Below, in pieces: positions 45,537 to 53,902 of a stretch of 64,000 nucleotides of DNA; the stretch's first letter is position 1; each line of letters starts with the position of its first letter. The notes beneath the pieces were generated by a model, which worked only from the letters and a program-made list of their open reading frames with translations, ran no database searches and was not told where the DNA came from. The position numbers were made by a program, and so were the translations under genes. Source of the DNA: Acinetobacter sp. 10FS3-1 (GTDB lineage Bacteria; Pseudomonadota; Gammaproteobacteria; Pseudomonadales; Moraxellaceae); NCBI RefSeq assembly GCF_013343215.1, contig NZ_CP039145.1:11190-75189 (forward strand), written 5' to 3'.

Positions 45537-47057
45537 ATGATTTATGCAGCACCAGGACACGCAAATAGCTTACTTAGTATTAAGCCACGCTACGGCAACT
45601 ACATCGGTGGCAAATTCGTCGAACCTATAGGAGGCGAATATTTCATTAACAATACTCCAATAAACAATGAACCCTGTGGTGAATTTCCACGTTCTCAACA
45701 AGCTGATGTGGACTTGGCCCTTGATGCGGCCCATGCCGCAGCAGAAGCATGGGGTAAAACCTCCGTCCAAGACCGTTCATTGGTCTTATTAAAAATAGCT
45801 GATCGAATCGAAGCCAATCTTGAATATCTAGCTGTAACTGAAACTTGGGACAATGGTAAACCGATTCGTGAAACTCTCAACGTTGACGTACCACTTTCAG
45901 CAGACCACTTCCGCTATTTTGCTGGCTGTATTCGCGCTCAAGAAGGTGGTGCATCTGAAATCAACGAAACTATGGCAGCTTACCACTTTCATGAACCACT
46001 CGGCGTGGTAGCACAGATTATTCCATGGAACTTTCCACTCTTGATGGCCGCATGGAAATTGGCACCTGCACTTGCAGCTGGTAATGCCATCGTACTTAAA
46101 CCTGCCGAGCAAACTCCACTGTCGATGACCGTACTGTTGGAGTTGATTGGCGACCTCCTACCAGCGGGTGTACTCAACGTGGTACATGGTTTCGGTAACG
46201 AAGCTGGTGAAGCACTTGCTTCAAGTCGTCGCATTGCTAAAGTCGCCTTTACCGGCTCAACCCCAACTGGCATGCATATCATGAAACATGCTGCAGCCAA
46301 TTTGATTCCAAGTACTATGGAGCTTGGCGGTAAATCGCCCAATATTTTCTTTGCCGATATTATGCAAGCCAATCCAAAATTCATCGATAAAGCTGTCGAA
46401 GGTTTGGTGATGGGCTTCTTTAACCAAGGTGAAGTCTGTACTTGCCCCTCGCGTGCATTGATACATGAATCTATTTACGAGCCTTTTATGGCCAAGGTCT
46501 TAGAAAAAGTCCGCAATATCCGTCAAGGTAATCCTCTGGATACAGAAACCATGTTAGGTGCGCAGGCCTCAGCACAACAGTTTAAGAAAGTATTGGACTA
46601 CATCGAAATTGGTAAAAATGAAGGTGCAGAAGTCTTAATCGGTGGTGAAAGCCAAGTGCCATCAGACACACTAAAAGAAGGCTACTATTTACAACCCACC
46701 CTGCTCAAGGGTCATAACAAAATGCGCATCTTCCAAGAAGAAATCTTCGGCCCTGTTGTCGCAGTCACTACCTTTAAAGATGAAGATGAAGCCATTGCTA
46801 TCGCTAATGATACTGAATATGGTCTTGCGGCAGGGGTATGGACCCGAGATATCAGTTTGGCCTATCGCATGGGTCGCGCTATAAAGGCTGGTAGAGTCTG
46901 GACAAACTGCTATGGTCTACATCCTGCGCATGCGGCCTTTGGTGGCTACAAAAATTCAGGTATCGGTCGTGAAACCCACAAGATGATGCTGGACCATTAT
47001 CAACAAACCAAAAATCTCTTAGTCAGTTATGACGACAATTCAATGGGATTCTTCTAA
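45537..47057 (+). CDS. NAD-dependent aldehyde dehydrogenase (AldB/ExaC type)
   Basis: The 506-residue protein is a classic aldehyde dehydrogenase: [21 protein letters not shown], the general-base Glu in [12 protein letters not shown], and the nucleophile in GEVCTCPSR near residue 300. The N-terminus ([20 protein letters not shown]) and length fit the AldB/AcoD/ExaC branch that oxidises acetaldehyde and other short aldehydes. It forms an operon with dhaT, 56 bp downstream. In that company its likely substrate is 3-hydroxypropanal, giving 3-hydroxypropionate. A GGGAACGAG site precedes the ATG. The GC content is higher than in the first catabolic operon, which hints at separate origin. Confidence 0.9.
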   Translation: MIYAAPGHANSLLSIKPRYGNYIGGKFVEPIGGEYFINNTPINNEPCGEFPRSQQADVDLALDAAHAAAEAWGKTSVQDRSLVLLKIADRIEANLEYLAVTETWDNGKPIRETLNVDVPLSADHFRYFAGCIRAQEGGASEINETMAAYHFHEPLGVVAQIIPWNFPLLMAAWKLAPALAAGNAIVLKPAEQTPLSMTVLLELIGDLLPAGVLNVVHGFGNEAGEALASSRRIAKVAFTGSTPTGMHIMKHAAANLIPSTMELGGKSPNIFFADIMQANPKFIDKAVEGLVMGFFNQGEVCTCPSRALIHESIYEPFMAKVLEKVRNIRQGNPLDTETMLGAQASAQQFKKVLDYIEIGKNEGAEVLIGGESQVPSDTLKEGYYLQPTLLKGHNKMRIFQEEIFGPVVAVTTFKDEDEAIAIANDTEYGLAAGVWTRDISLAYRMGRAIKAGRVWTNCYGLHPAHAAFGGYKNSGIGRETHKMMLDHYQQTKNLLVSYDDNSMGFF

Positions 47058-47113
47058 GGTCTCCATATAGTCACCACCCCAATCTGATCCATATTTAAAA
47101 AGGATATTTACTT

Positions 47114-48271
47114 ATGCGTTATTATGATTATTTAGTACCTAACGTCAATTTCTTTGGTCCAGGCTGTTTAGAAGTCGTAGGACAACGTTGCCAAATATTA
47201 GGTGGAAAACACGCTTTAATCGTCACCGACCAGTTTTTAGCCACGCTCAAAGATGGTGCTGTTGAAAAGACTATTGCCTATCTTGATGAAGTCGGTATTA
47301 GAAGCAGCGTGTTTTCTGAAGTTCATGCCAACCCAAAAGATACCGATGTAACAGCTGGACTAACATGCTACCAAGACAATCAATGCGATATAATCGTTAC
47401 CGTAGGTGGGGGTTCACCACATGATTGTGGTAAGGCAATCGGTATCATGGCAACACATCCAGGCAAGATTGGCGACTATGCGGGCATTGATACACTGAGC
47501 CATCCACTTCCACCGATCGTTTCAGTAAACACCACGGCGGGTACTGCCAGTGAGGTCACACGCCACTGCGTGATTACCGACACCGAAACTCATTTAAAGT
47601 ATGTCATCGTCAGTTGGCGTAACCTGCCTATGGTCTCAATCAACGATCCATTGTTGATGATTGGCAAACCACGCGCCTTAACGGCTGCAACTGGTATGGA
47701 TGCCCTAACTCATGCTATTGAAGCCTATGTTTCAGTAGATGCCAATCCAGTTACCGATGCAGCTGCCATTCAAGCTATCAAACTGATTGCTAACAACCTA
47801 CGCACTGCAGTCGCCAATGGTAGTGATCTTAAAGCCCGCGAAAATATGGCTTATGCTTCGCTATTGGCGGGTATGGCCTTTAATAATGGTAACTTAGGTT
47901 ATGTGCATGCTATGGCACATCAACTCGGTGGTTTATATGACATGCCACATGGTGTTGCCAATGCGATATTACTACCGCATGTATGCCGTTATAATTTAAT
48001 CGCCAATGTACAAAAATTTGCTGATATCGCAGAATTTCTCGGAGAAAATACAGTAGGTTGTTCAGCGATAGAAGCGGCTGAAAAAGCCATTAATGCCTTG
48101 TTTAGACTTTCTGCCGATGTCGCCATCCCTGGCCATCTCAGCGAATTAGGAGTCAAAGAGCAAGACTTTGAACTCATGGCAGATAATGCATTAAAAGATG
48201 GTAATGCCTTTAGTAATCCACGCAAGGGAACAAAAGAAGATATCGTATTAATTTTTAAAGATGCATATTGA
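47114..48271 (+). CDS. dhaT: 1,3-propanediol dehydrogenase (DhaT-type iron alcohol dehydrogenase)
   Basis: The 385-residue protein follows Klebsiella-type DhaT closely along its length: DYLVPNVNFFGPGCLEVVG at the start, TVGGGSPHDCGKAIGIMATH as nucleotide-binding loop, NTTAGTASEVTRHCV, and the metal ligands in TGMDALTHAIEAYVS and YVHAMAHQLGGLYDMPHG with the full HxxxH. The C-terminus NAFSNPRKG is also typical. It interconverts 1,3-propanediol and 3-hydroxypropanal with NAD. With the aldehyde dehydrogenase before it, the direction here is probably oxidation of 1,3-propanediol. AGGA precedes the ATG. Confidence 0.9.
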   Translation: MRYYDYLVPNVNFFGPGCLEVVGQRCQILGGKHALIVTDQFLATLKDGAVEKTIAYLDEVGIRSSVFSEVHANPKDTDVTAGLTCYQDNQCDIIVTVGGGSPHDCGKAIGIMATHPGKIGDYAGIDTLSHPLPPIVSVNTTAGTASEVTRHCVITDTETHLKYVIVSWRNLPMVSINDPLLMIGKPRALTAATGMDALTHAIEAYVSVDANPVTDAAAIQAIKLIANNLRTAVANGSDLKARENMAYASLLAGMAFNNGNLGYVHAMAHQLGGLYDMPHGVANAILLPHVCRYNLIANVQKFADIAEFLGENTVGCSAIEAAEKAINALFRLSADVAIPGHLSELGVKEQDFELMADNALKDGNAFSNPRKGTKEDIVLIFKDAY

Positions 48272-48707
48272 TGATGTAGCAATAAATACTGTTGATATTT
48301 ACTATTGGCAGTTTAAAGAATAACGAGAAAATAGATGAAGCTATCCTAGGTAATAAAAATTATTGAGGATAGCAATTCCTAATCTAATGCGGTTATCAAA
48401 ATTAATCAAGAGAACAATGCTGAGTACGAGTATCAATGCCTATGTGGCGTACTAAACACGAATAGAAAATGCATAGTAAGTACATTACAAAGCACATTGC
48501 GTAATATTTCATAAAATTAAACAATTAACATCTTTAGCTTACAGCCAAATATTCGAGTCCTAACTAGAAAGTTGAATGTTCGCTAAGTACATTAAAACTA
48601 CCTTATCCACTCAAACCATTGGTGCTACTAGCCTAAATATCTAAGGGTCCATTTTAAATAAGGATTAGTGGTCACGAAGGGTAGTATTTTCTAAAATATA
48701 TCAGCTA
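48272..48707. other. Intergenic stretch after dhaT
   Basis: No gene is seen on either strand. No strong terminator is evident; a weak AATAAATAC...GTATTT-like inverted repeat follows the dhaT stop. Confidence 0.5.
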
Positions 48708-49298
48708 TCATCCTTGCTTTAATACTCGATAAACGGTAGCCACCCCAACACCAACTGCCTTAGCGATCTCCTCCTTTGTCATATTGTTTTGACTATCTAA
48801 CTCTCTAATACGATTGTGTTTTGCTACATTGGCTTTCTTTCCAGTAGGTTTATAGCCACTGTTAGCCAATCCCTGCTTAATACGCTCTCTACGCTTATCG
48901 TTATCAAGCTTTGCCATCGTTGCTAATAAGTCGATCAGCATATGGTTAATCACTGTTAGGATCTCACCTGTCATGCCTTTACTTACCGTATGCGTAGTTG
49001 GTAGATCAGCCACCACCAATCGTAAACCCTTGTCTTTGATACGCTGCTTTAGAATCGCAAAATCATCTTGAGATAATCTACTTAATCTATCCACGCTTTC
49101 AACCAGCAGAATATCGCCTTGCTCAGCGTCCTTTAACAGCTTGGTTAATACTGGTCTATCGAGCTTTGTACCACTGAAATGCTCAACGTATTCAACATGG
49201 TTATCATCATAACCTGTACTGAAAGCCACCAAATCAGCTAATGCTCTGGTAGCGTCTTGATCCTTAGTGCTGGCTCTCACATAAATACGCACGATCAT
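48708..49298 (-). CDS. Serine recombinase (resolvase family) 2
   Basis: The protein (196 residues from the ATG) has RIYVRASTKDQDATRA with the catalytic serine, VESVDRLSRLSQDDF with the catalytic arginines, and a C-terminal helix-turn-helix (MTKEEIAKAVGVGVATVYRVL). It is only distantly like the recombinase at 2368-2934. The frame extends 9 codons further upstream, but the ATG ending at 49298 has AGGGA ahead and starts where the family normally starts. It may resolve plasmid multimers or cointegrates. Confidence 0.88.
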   Translation of the reverse strand: MIVRIYVRASTKDQDATRALADLVAFSTGYDDNHVEYVEHFSGTKLDRPVLTKLLKDAEQGDILLVESVDRLSRLSQDDFAILKQRIKDKGLRLVVADLPTTHTVSKGMTGEILTVINHMLIDLLATMAKLDNDKRRERIKQGLANSGYKPTGKKANVAKHNRIRELDSQNNMTKEEIAKAVGVGVATVYRVLKQG

Positions 49299-49358
49299 AA
49301 CGCAATCCCTATTATTTAGACTCAATAATCAATGTTCATTAATAATAGCAAGATATTA

Positions 49359-49393
49359 CTATCATTTAATAATATATACAAGTCTAATGATAG
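49359..49393. promoter_or_regulatory. Inverted repeat upstream of serine recombinase 2
   Basis: CTATCATT (49359-49366) and AATGATAG (49386-49393) form a spaced inverted repeat about 60 bp ahead of the recombinase start. It is a candidate recombination (res) or operator site. Confidence 0.35.
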
Positions 49394-49439
49394 ATGGGTT
49401 ATCGTTTAGAGGTTTTATGTTTTAGGTATAGTCTTTTGA

Positions 49440-49467
49440 TAAAAAAAGCATGACTAAAAGCCATGCC
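49440..49467 (-). terminator. Minus-strand terminator beside a pdif site
   Basis: On the minus strand GCATGGC and GTCATGC pair around TTTTA and are followed by seven T residues. It lies at the edge of the pdif-bounded cassette. Confidence 0.65.
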
Positions 49468-49472
49468 TTGGG

Positions 49473-49500
49473 AATTCATATAACGTGTATTATGTTAATT
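49473..49500 (+). other. pdif site A (XerC/XerD recombination site)
   Basis: AATTCATATAA, six bases, TTATGTTAATT matches the Acinetobacter plasmid pdif layout: an 11-bp XerC arm, a 6-bp spacer and an 11-bp XerD arm. The orientation is XerC to XerD on the plus strand. Confidence 0.8.
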
Positions 49501-49527
49501 TTAGGAAAATTAAAGGATTCTTAGATC

Positions 49528-49920
49528 ATGATAGTCCATATTATAAGAGAAGCTTGTTGTTCCCAAGATGATCAATTAGGCCCTTTAGAAATACAATTAG
49601 AATTTGATGAAAATGTAACATTAGAACAAGTAATAAAGGAAATCTGCACAGTAAAATTTCTTCAATATAGTTCTTCACATAACCATATGATAGGAACAGC
49701 AGATGATCAAAAAATAGTAGAAATACTATTACCTCAAGAAGAAATAATTTTTCATATTCAGAAAGATAATTTAGTTAAAAATTTAATGGCTGAAAGCGGA
49801 TTCAGCTTCTCTTTTATAAATAGTATTTTCGACATTAAAGATAAAACAATGACTGAAAATAAACCTAACAAATGTCTAGAAGAAAGAAGCCTTTTACAAA
49901 ATCTTATTTTTTGGAAATAA
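49528..49920 (+). CDS. Unknown 130-residue protein in a pdif cassette
   Basis: The protein (MIVHIIREACCSQDDQLG...) has no motif I recognise and no membrane segment; it is acidic in its first half. It lies alone between pdif A (49473) and the oppositely oriented pdif B (49936), so it is a one-gene mobile dif module. AGGA is ten bases ahead of the ATG. Such modules often carry toxins, antitoxins or resistance genes, which is the only clue to its role. Confidence 0.6.
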   Translation: MIVHIIREACCSQDDQLGPLEIQLEFDENVTLEQVIKEICTVKFLQYSSSHNHMIGTADDQKIVEILLPQEEIIFHIQKDNLVKNLMAESGFSFSFINSIFDIKDKTMTENKPNKCLEERSLLQNLIFWK

Positions 49921-49935
49921 GTTATATATTGAATC

Positions 49936-49963
49936 AATTAACATAATGGTTGTTATGCGAAGT
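49936..49963 (-). other. pdif site B (XerD/XerC, inverted)
   Basis: AATTAACATAA, TGGTTG, TTATGCGAAGT is the complement of a pdif site, facing the opposite way to sites A and C. It forms the border shared by two adjacent cassettes. Confidence 0.85.
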
Positions 49964-49968
49964 CGACT

Positions 49969-49989
49969 TGTAATGCAATTTGCATTACA
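49969..49989. promoter_or_regulatory. Operator palindrome of the RelB/RelE pair
   Basis: TGTAATGCAA T TTGCATTACA is a perfect inverted repeat with 10-bp arms, 30 bp ahead of the antitoxin start. RelB-type antitoxins autoregulate through such sites. Confidence 0.75.
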
Positions 49990-50020
49990 CTATTCCTAGT
50001 ACATTAAACACTTGGGAAAT

Positions 50021-50269
50021 ATGATGGCTACTGTTAACTTCAGGGTCGATGAAGCCCTTAAAGAAAAATCTTATTCAATCCTTAAAGAGCAAGGTATTGC
50101 ACCTACGGATTTCTTCACTAGTATTCTTGAGTATGTTGCTACGACTGGGAAACTGCCCGTCAAAAAAGCTTTGCTTTCGGAAGAAGATGAAGAATTATTA
50201 GCTCTTGTCCGTAAGCGCATTAACGATCCTAAAGAGATGTTTGAGGAAGTCACATTAGATGACTTATAA
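50021..50269 (+). CDS. relB: RelB/DinJ-family antitoxin
   Basis: The ~82-residue protein begins ATVNFRVDEALKEKSYSILKEQGI, the ribbon-helix-helix fold of RelB/DinJ antitoxins, and ends with an acidic toxin-binding tail (SEEDEELLALVRKRIN...). ATG codons at 50021 and 50024 are both possible; GGGA lies just ahead. Its end overlaps the toxin gene by 11 bp, the usual arrangement. Confidence 0.88.
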   Translation: MMATVNFRVDEALKEKSYSILKEQGIAPTDFFTSILEYVATTGKLPVKKALLSEEDEELLALVRKRINDPKEMFEEVTLDDL

Positions 50270-50552
50270 GCTTTTACGTCACAAGGACTTTACAGCAGAA
50301 TGGGAAAAACTCCCTGTTGCTATACGAGATCAATTTAAAAAGAAACTAGCTAAAGTCATAGAGCAGCCACATATTCCAAAGAACATGCTTAGAGGCGATC
50401 TTGCAGGTTGCTATAAAATCAAATTATTAAAAGCTGGTGTCCGACTTGTCTATCAAGTTAAAGATGATCAGGTAGTTATCCTGCTCATTACCGTCGGAAA
50501 ACGAGCTGATAGCATAGTTTATGACGAAGCGAAAAAGCGAATTAAAGATTAA
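50259..50552 (+). CDS. relE: RelE/YafQ-family mRNA-interferase toxin
   Basis: The 97-residue protein has the RelE fold signature: YKLLRHKDFTAEWEKLPVAIRDQFKKKL, then the conserved LRGDLAGCYKIKLLKAGVRLVYQV and VILLITVGKRADSIVY. The basic and aromatic residues in the C-terminal half needed for ribosome-dependent mRNA cleavage are present. With relB and the operator it forms a complete cassette between pdif B and pdif C. Confidence 0.9.
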   Translation: MTYKLLRHKDFTAEWEKLPVAIRDQFKKKLAKVIEQPHIPKNMLRGDLAGCYKIKLLKAGVRLVYQVKDDQVVILLITVGKRADSIVYDEAKKRIKD

Positions 50553-50579
50553 AAATGGGAGCTTATAGCTCCCATTTTT
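50551..50579 (+). terminator. Terminator of the RelB/RelE cassette
   Basis: AAAAATGGGAGCT, three bases, AGCTCCCATTTTT is a perfect hairpin with a T run. An almost identical hairpin is found at 58652-58680 beside the HigB/HigA genes. Confidence 0.9.
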
Positions 50580-50580
50580 A

Positions 50581-50608
50581 ACTTCGCATAACGACCATTA
50601 TGTTAAAT
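50581..50608 (+). other. pdif site C (XerC/XerD)
   Basis: ACTTCGCATAA, CGACCA, TTATGTTAAAT matches the pdif consensus with a perfect XerD arm. It closes the RelB/RelE cassette on the right. Confidence 0.88.
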
Positions 50609-50665
50609 TGATTTAAGAACCTTAGATTGAACAACCCTTAAAGGGCATATGGATCAGAATAGAAA

Positions 50666-50920
50666 ATGGCAAAAAGTGAAGATATATTTGAGTATAACTT
50701 TTATAAAATTAAAGAAAATCGTTATCAAGTGATAATTGCGATTTGTATCTATTTTTTACTCAGCATAGGCAGTGTTCTTTTGGGTTTATACATCTACGGA
50801 TTCGATAAAAATATTATTTGGGGCTTAAACAAACAAACTATAGATAATTTAGCTATGTTGGTGCTTGTAGTATTTTTTATCTTTATTTCACCAATGGTCG
50901 GAATGTTTGATATGTGCTGA
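50666..50920 (+). pseudogene. Membrane protein gene truncated by an IS3 element
   Basis: The frame encodes 84 residues with two hydrophobic segments (VIIAICIYFLLSIGSVLLGLYIYG and LAMLVLVVFFIFISPMVGM). Its last codons lie in the end of the IS3 element that starts at 50913, so the native C-terminus is lost. The family is not recognisable. Confidence 0.6.
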
Positions 50921-50949
50921 ATTAGCAGGAGACTTTCACTTGGGATATG

Positions 50950-51804
50950 CTAGGCAGCTAACCGATAAAAGTTCTCTGCTATTTGATTTGGCGTTTTAAA
51001 ATCCAAACTCTTTTGAATTCTTCGCTGATTATAAAATAACACAATGTATTTTGTAATATCTGCTTTAGCTTCATCTCTGGTTTTATAGTTGCAATGATGC
51101 ACTAATTCATTCTTGAGTATGCCCCAGAAACTTTCAATCGGTGCATTATCGTAACAGTCCCCACGTTTGCTCATTGAACCTTGAAAATCACATTTTTCCA
51201 GTATCTTTCGATATTCATGGCTGCAATATTGGCTGCCTCTGTCCGAATGAATAATTAAGCCTTTCGTTGGTTTTTGATTACGAATCGCCATAGTCAGTGC
51301 ATTGCAAACAAGTTGTGTGGTCATACGCTCATTTAAGCTATAGCCAACCACTTGTTTCGTGTACAGGTCTTTTACTGCTGCCAAGTATAACCAACCTTCA
51401 GCAGTCCAAATGTATGTAATATCGCTTGACCATGCAAGATTGGGCTTAGTCATTGAAAACTGTTGCTCTAGTAAATTTGCGTAGATCGCTCGATTATGAT
51501 CACTCTTCGTAGTTCTTTTGAAACGCTTATGACGCTTACAATACAGCTGGTTGAGCTTTTTTATTTGACGTACAGCATACGTACTGATTTTGATACCTTG
51601 CGCTTGTAAATGCTTAGTTAATCGAATATAGCCATAGCTTTGTTTAGTTTCCTCATGAGCTATTTTGACCAAAATTGTCTGTTGATTTCGCTGAACCAAT
51701 CTTTTATTCATGCCTCGTTTTAGCCAATCATAAAATCGTGACACTGAAACGTGAAGTAATCTAGCCATAAAGCTAATCGGGAATAAATGTCTTTGCTGTT
51801 TCAT
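50950..51804 (-). CDS. IS3-family transposase OrfB
   Basis: The 284-residue integrase-type protein has the DDE residues in WSSDITYIWTAEGWLYLAAV, IHSDRGSQYCSHEYR and NAPIESFWGILKNELVH, ending with YNQRRIQKSLDFKTPNQ. Length and motifs are complete, so this IS3 copy may be active, unlike the chimeric one at 41281-42814. Confidence 0.92.
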   Translation of the reverse strand: MKQQRHLFPISFMARLLHVSVSRFYDWLKRGMNKRLVQRNQQTILVKIAHEETKQSYGYIRLTKHLQAQGIKISTYAVRQIKKLNQLYCKRHKRFKRTTKSDHNRAIYANLLEQQFSMTKPNLAWSSDITYIWTAEGWLYLAAVKDLYTKQVVGYSLNERMTTQLVCNALTMAIRNQKPTKGLIIHSDRGSQYCSHEYRKILEKCDFQGSMSKRGDCYDNAPIESFWGILKNELVHHCNYKTRDEAKADITKYIVLFYNQRRIQKSLDFKTPNQIAENFYRLAA

Positions 51805-51815
51805 ATAGGCGTACC

Positions 51816-52115
51816 TTACTGACTTTCTTTCGCAAAGTACGCTGCTGCCTTTTTTAGAAATTCACGTTCCATTTCAGCTGTTTTGAGCTGTTGTTTGAGC
51901 TTTTTATTTTCTTCGAGTAAGGCATTTAGATCAGGTGAATATTGTTTAGTGCCTGCTAAGGTGCCAGTCTTTGCTTTATTATTCCAATTTGAAAGAGTTT
52001 GCATTGAAATGCCAAGTTGTCTGGCTGTTTCCGATACATTGCCTTGATTGGCTTCAATCAATTTTATTGCTTCAACTTTAAATTCTGCGGTGTAAGTCTT
52101 CTGTTTCTTGCTCAT
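51816..52115 (-). CDS. IS3-family transposase OrfA
   Basis: The 99-residue protein has the usual helix-turn-helix (KTYTAEFKVEAIKLIEANQGNVSETARQLGISMQTLSNW) and a C-terminal coiled coil (LLEENKKLKQQLKTAEMEREFLKKA). It is followed 11 bp later by orfB; a -1 frameshift would give the fused transposase. Confidence 0.92.
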   Translation of the reverse strand: MSKKQKTYTAEFKVEAIKLIEANQGNVSETARQLGISMQTLSNWNNKAKTGTLAGTKQYSPDLNALLEENKKLKQQLKTAEMEREFLKKAAAYFAKESQ

Positions 52116-52176
52116 GGTAAACTCCTGATGAGTGTCTATAGTTTACCAAGTTAAAACCTCCTGTTTTCTCAGCACA

Positions 52177-52406
52177 CATCATATAGCGCCTAGTAGAAAA
52201 AGCGGGAAGAAGCTGATGATGTATCCACCCAGACCTTTCATAAATACTTGCGTATAGACGCCTAGCATCGTATTAGCCTCACCACTTAAAAGCACAGCAA
52301 GCATTGCTAGCAAAGGCGCTAACAAAATCACGCTATGACCACGGTAGGCCAAATACATTAATAAACCTAACGACAGCAAAATGGGCAATAAACTTATCAT
52401 ATGCAC
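52177..52406 (-). pseudogene. 5' fragment of a second GntP-type permease gene
   Basis: The frame starts MHMISLLPILLSLGLLMYLAYRGHSVILLAPLLA and reaches FPLFLLGAI, aligning with residues 1 to about 72 of the permease at 4487-5881. It is cut there by the IS3 element. It is divergent from the IclR 2 gene, so the original layout was a regulator and permease sharing a promoter region. Confidence 0.85.
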
Positions 52407-52463
52407 TCCCTGTGCTATATATACATAAAATCCATTTCATTATTTTTATAATGACAAGTCTTA

Positions 52464-52492
52464 AATCATTAAATATTATCGTTATAATGATT
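52464..52492. promoter_or_regulatory. Candidate operator between iclR 2 and the permease fragment
   Basis: AATCATTA (52464-52471) and TAATGATT (52485-52492) form an inverted repeat with ATTATCGTTA between. AATGAT also begins the arms of the operator at 4431-4455, and TTATCGTTA occurs in the arms at 45409-45453. The shared words support a common IclR-type regulator. Confidence 0.5.
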
Positions 52493-52532
52493 AGAAACAT
52501 TAGAAGTCATATGATTAGGGAGTGACAAAGAT

Positions 52533-53303
52533 ATGAGTAATACTAAAAAGAAGGGCTCAAGTGTTGAGCGGGTTTTGCAGATTGTGGAAATTCTGGCGAG
52601 ATCGCAAAGACCAATGAGCGTTAGCGACTTAGCAGATACATTGGATGTACCTATACCTAGTATGTACAGGTTATTAGATCAGCTACAAAATATCGGGTTT
52701 GTACAATTGGACTTGCCTGGGAAGGTGACCTCTGGGAAAAGAACCTATAAGTTAGCTATGGACCTATTACAGAATAATCATTTTAAAATTGAAAGACTTG
52801 CAATATTACAGCAGCTTTCAGCACAAATAGGAGAAACCGTAGGCATTGCAATTATGAAAGACCTAGATGTAGTTTATGTAGATCGCGTTTTATCTGATTG
52901 GCCACTTCAAATATATCTGCCAGTAGGAACTCATGTACCGATTTGGGCAAGTGCAAGTGGGAAGTTATTCTTATCACAACTATCCAATGCAAAATGCGAA
53001 CGTATCATTAATAAAATATCGATACATGCATTAACTACCAATACGCAAACAGATAAAAAGCAATTGATGCAGACTATTTCTAAGACACGGGATACTAGAG
53101 TAGGGATAGACAACGAAGAGTTTATTCCAGGCATGGTTGCTTGTGCTGTACTCATTCCTAATGATGAAAATAAAACGTTTGCTACAGTATTCACCCATGG
53201 TCCAACTGTAAGAAAAACTTTGGATGAGCTATTAGAATATGTACCTATTATGCGAGAAGCTGCTCTCGAGCTATCCGTTACTTTTAATCAGGACTATGAA
53301 TAA
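52533..53303 (+). CDS. IclR-family transcriptional regulator 2
   Basis: The 256-residue protein has the winged helix (SSVERVLQIVEILARSQRPMSVSDLADTLDVPIPSMYRLLDQL) and the effector domain with YLPVGTHVPIWASASGKLFLS and NEEFIPGMVACAVLIPND. It closely parallels IclR 1 (8672-9424). GGAG precedes the ATG. It remains intact although its divergent permease partner is truncated, so it may still control the aldehyde dehydrogenase-dhaT operon and perhaps cross-talk with the first operon. Confidence 0.9.
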   Translation: MSNTKKKGSSVERVLQIVEILARSQRPMSVSDLADTLDVPIPSMYRLLDQLQNIGFVQLDLPGKVTSGKRTYKLAMDLLQNNHFKIERLAILQQLSAQIGETVGIAIMKDLDVVYVDRVLSDWPLQIYLPVGTHVPIWASASGKLFLSQLSNAKCERIINKISIHALTTNTQTDKKQLMQTISKTRDTRVGIDNEEFIPGMVACAVLIPNDENKTFATVFTHGPTVRKTLDELLEYVPIMREAALELSVTFNQDYE

Positions 53304-53902
53304 ATTATTAGCAATGTTTATTATTTATGATACCCGTCAACTCACCTTGACCTAAGCGAATAATTTTATAGAAACTAATTTGGGATATATTCATCAGACA
53401 GTACGAGGAATTACTATTCGTGGCAGCAAACGTCAGTAATTGAAAATGGTATATTTTAGGTATACACCACTTAAGCCAGTCAAATAGACCGCTTAAAATA
53501 GACTGGATACAGTCGAACATGAAATGGTAAATTAACTATCCATTATTTATAGTAATAAGTGAACTTGCCAATTTAAGAATAGGTGGCCATTTGTTTAGGA
53601 ATATTTAATTATTTATTTTTATTTGTAAACAGCTGATATATAAGGCTTTACACGCGAGGCAAGCAGACTTTGTTTACAGAATAGGCACTCTATTACTACG
53701 TAGCTGTGTTAAAAGATGGGTATTTACCACCTTCAATTTCGATCAATTATGCCCACTTAAAACGCCCCTCGATCTTTATCTAAAGACATCACAGCGTCAT
53801 ATAAAAATCGATTTAATGCATTGAGGCTTCATTATAATCATTATATTGCATTCATAATCGCTTTTCTGCAAAATGGCTTATCTATAATCGCTTGAGCCAC
53901 TC
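53304..53902. other. 600-bp stretch without a convincing gene
   Basis: A 70-codon minus-strand frame at 53308-53520 lacks recognisable features and a ribosome site, so I do not call it. The right half contains AT-rich promoter-like DNA, with ATAATCGCTT present twice (53850 and 53885 area) just ahead of the Fic gene. Confidence 0.4.

Larger units (their letters stand above)
50913..52176 (-). mobile_element. IS3-family element, 1264 bp
   Basis: The ends TGTGCTGAATTAGCAGGAG and TGTGCTGAGAAAACAGGAG are imperfect inverted repeats enclosing orfA and orfB. The flanking bases do not match, and each flank is a broken gene of a different kind (membrane protein; gntP). The copy therefore sits at a rearrangement junction. 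Confidence 0.88.

Noticed and set aside
53308..53520. 70-codon minus-strand frame
   Set aside because: No recognisable domain, no ribosome site and no operon context.
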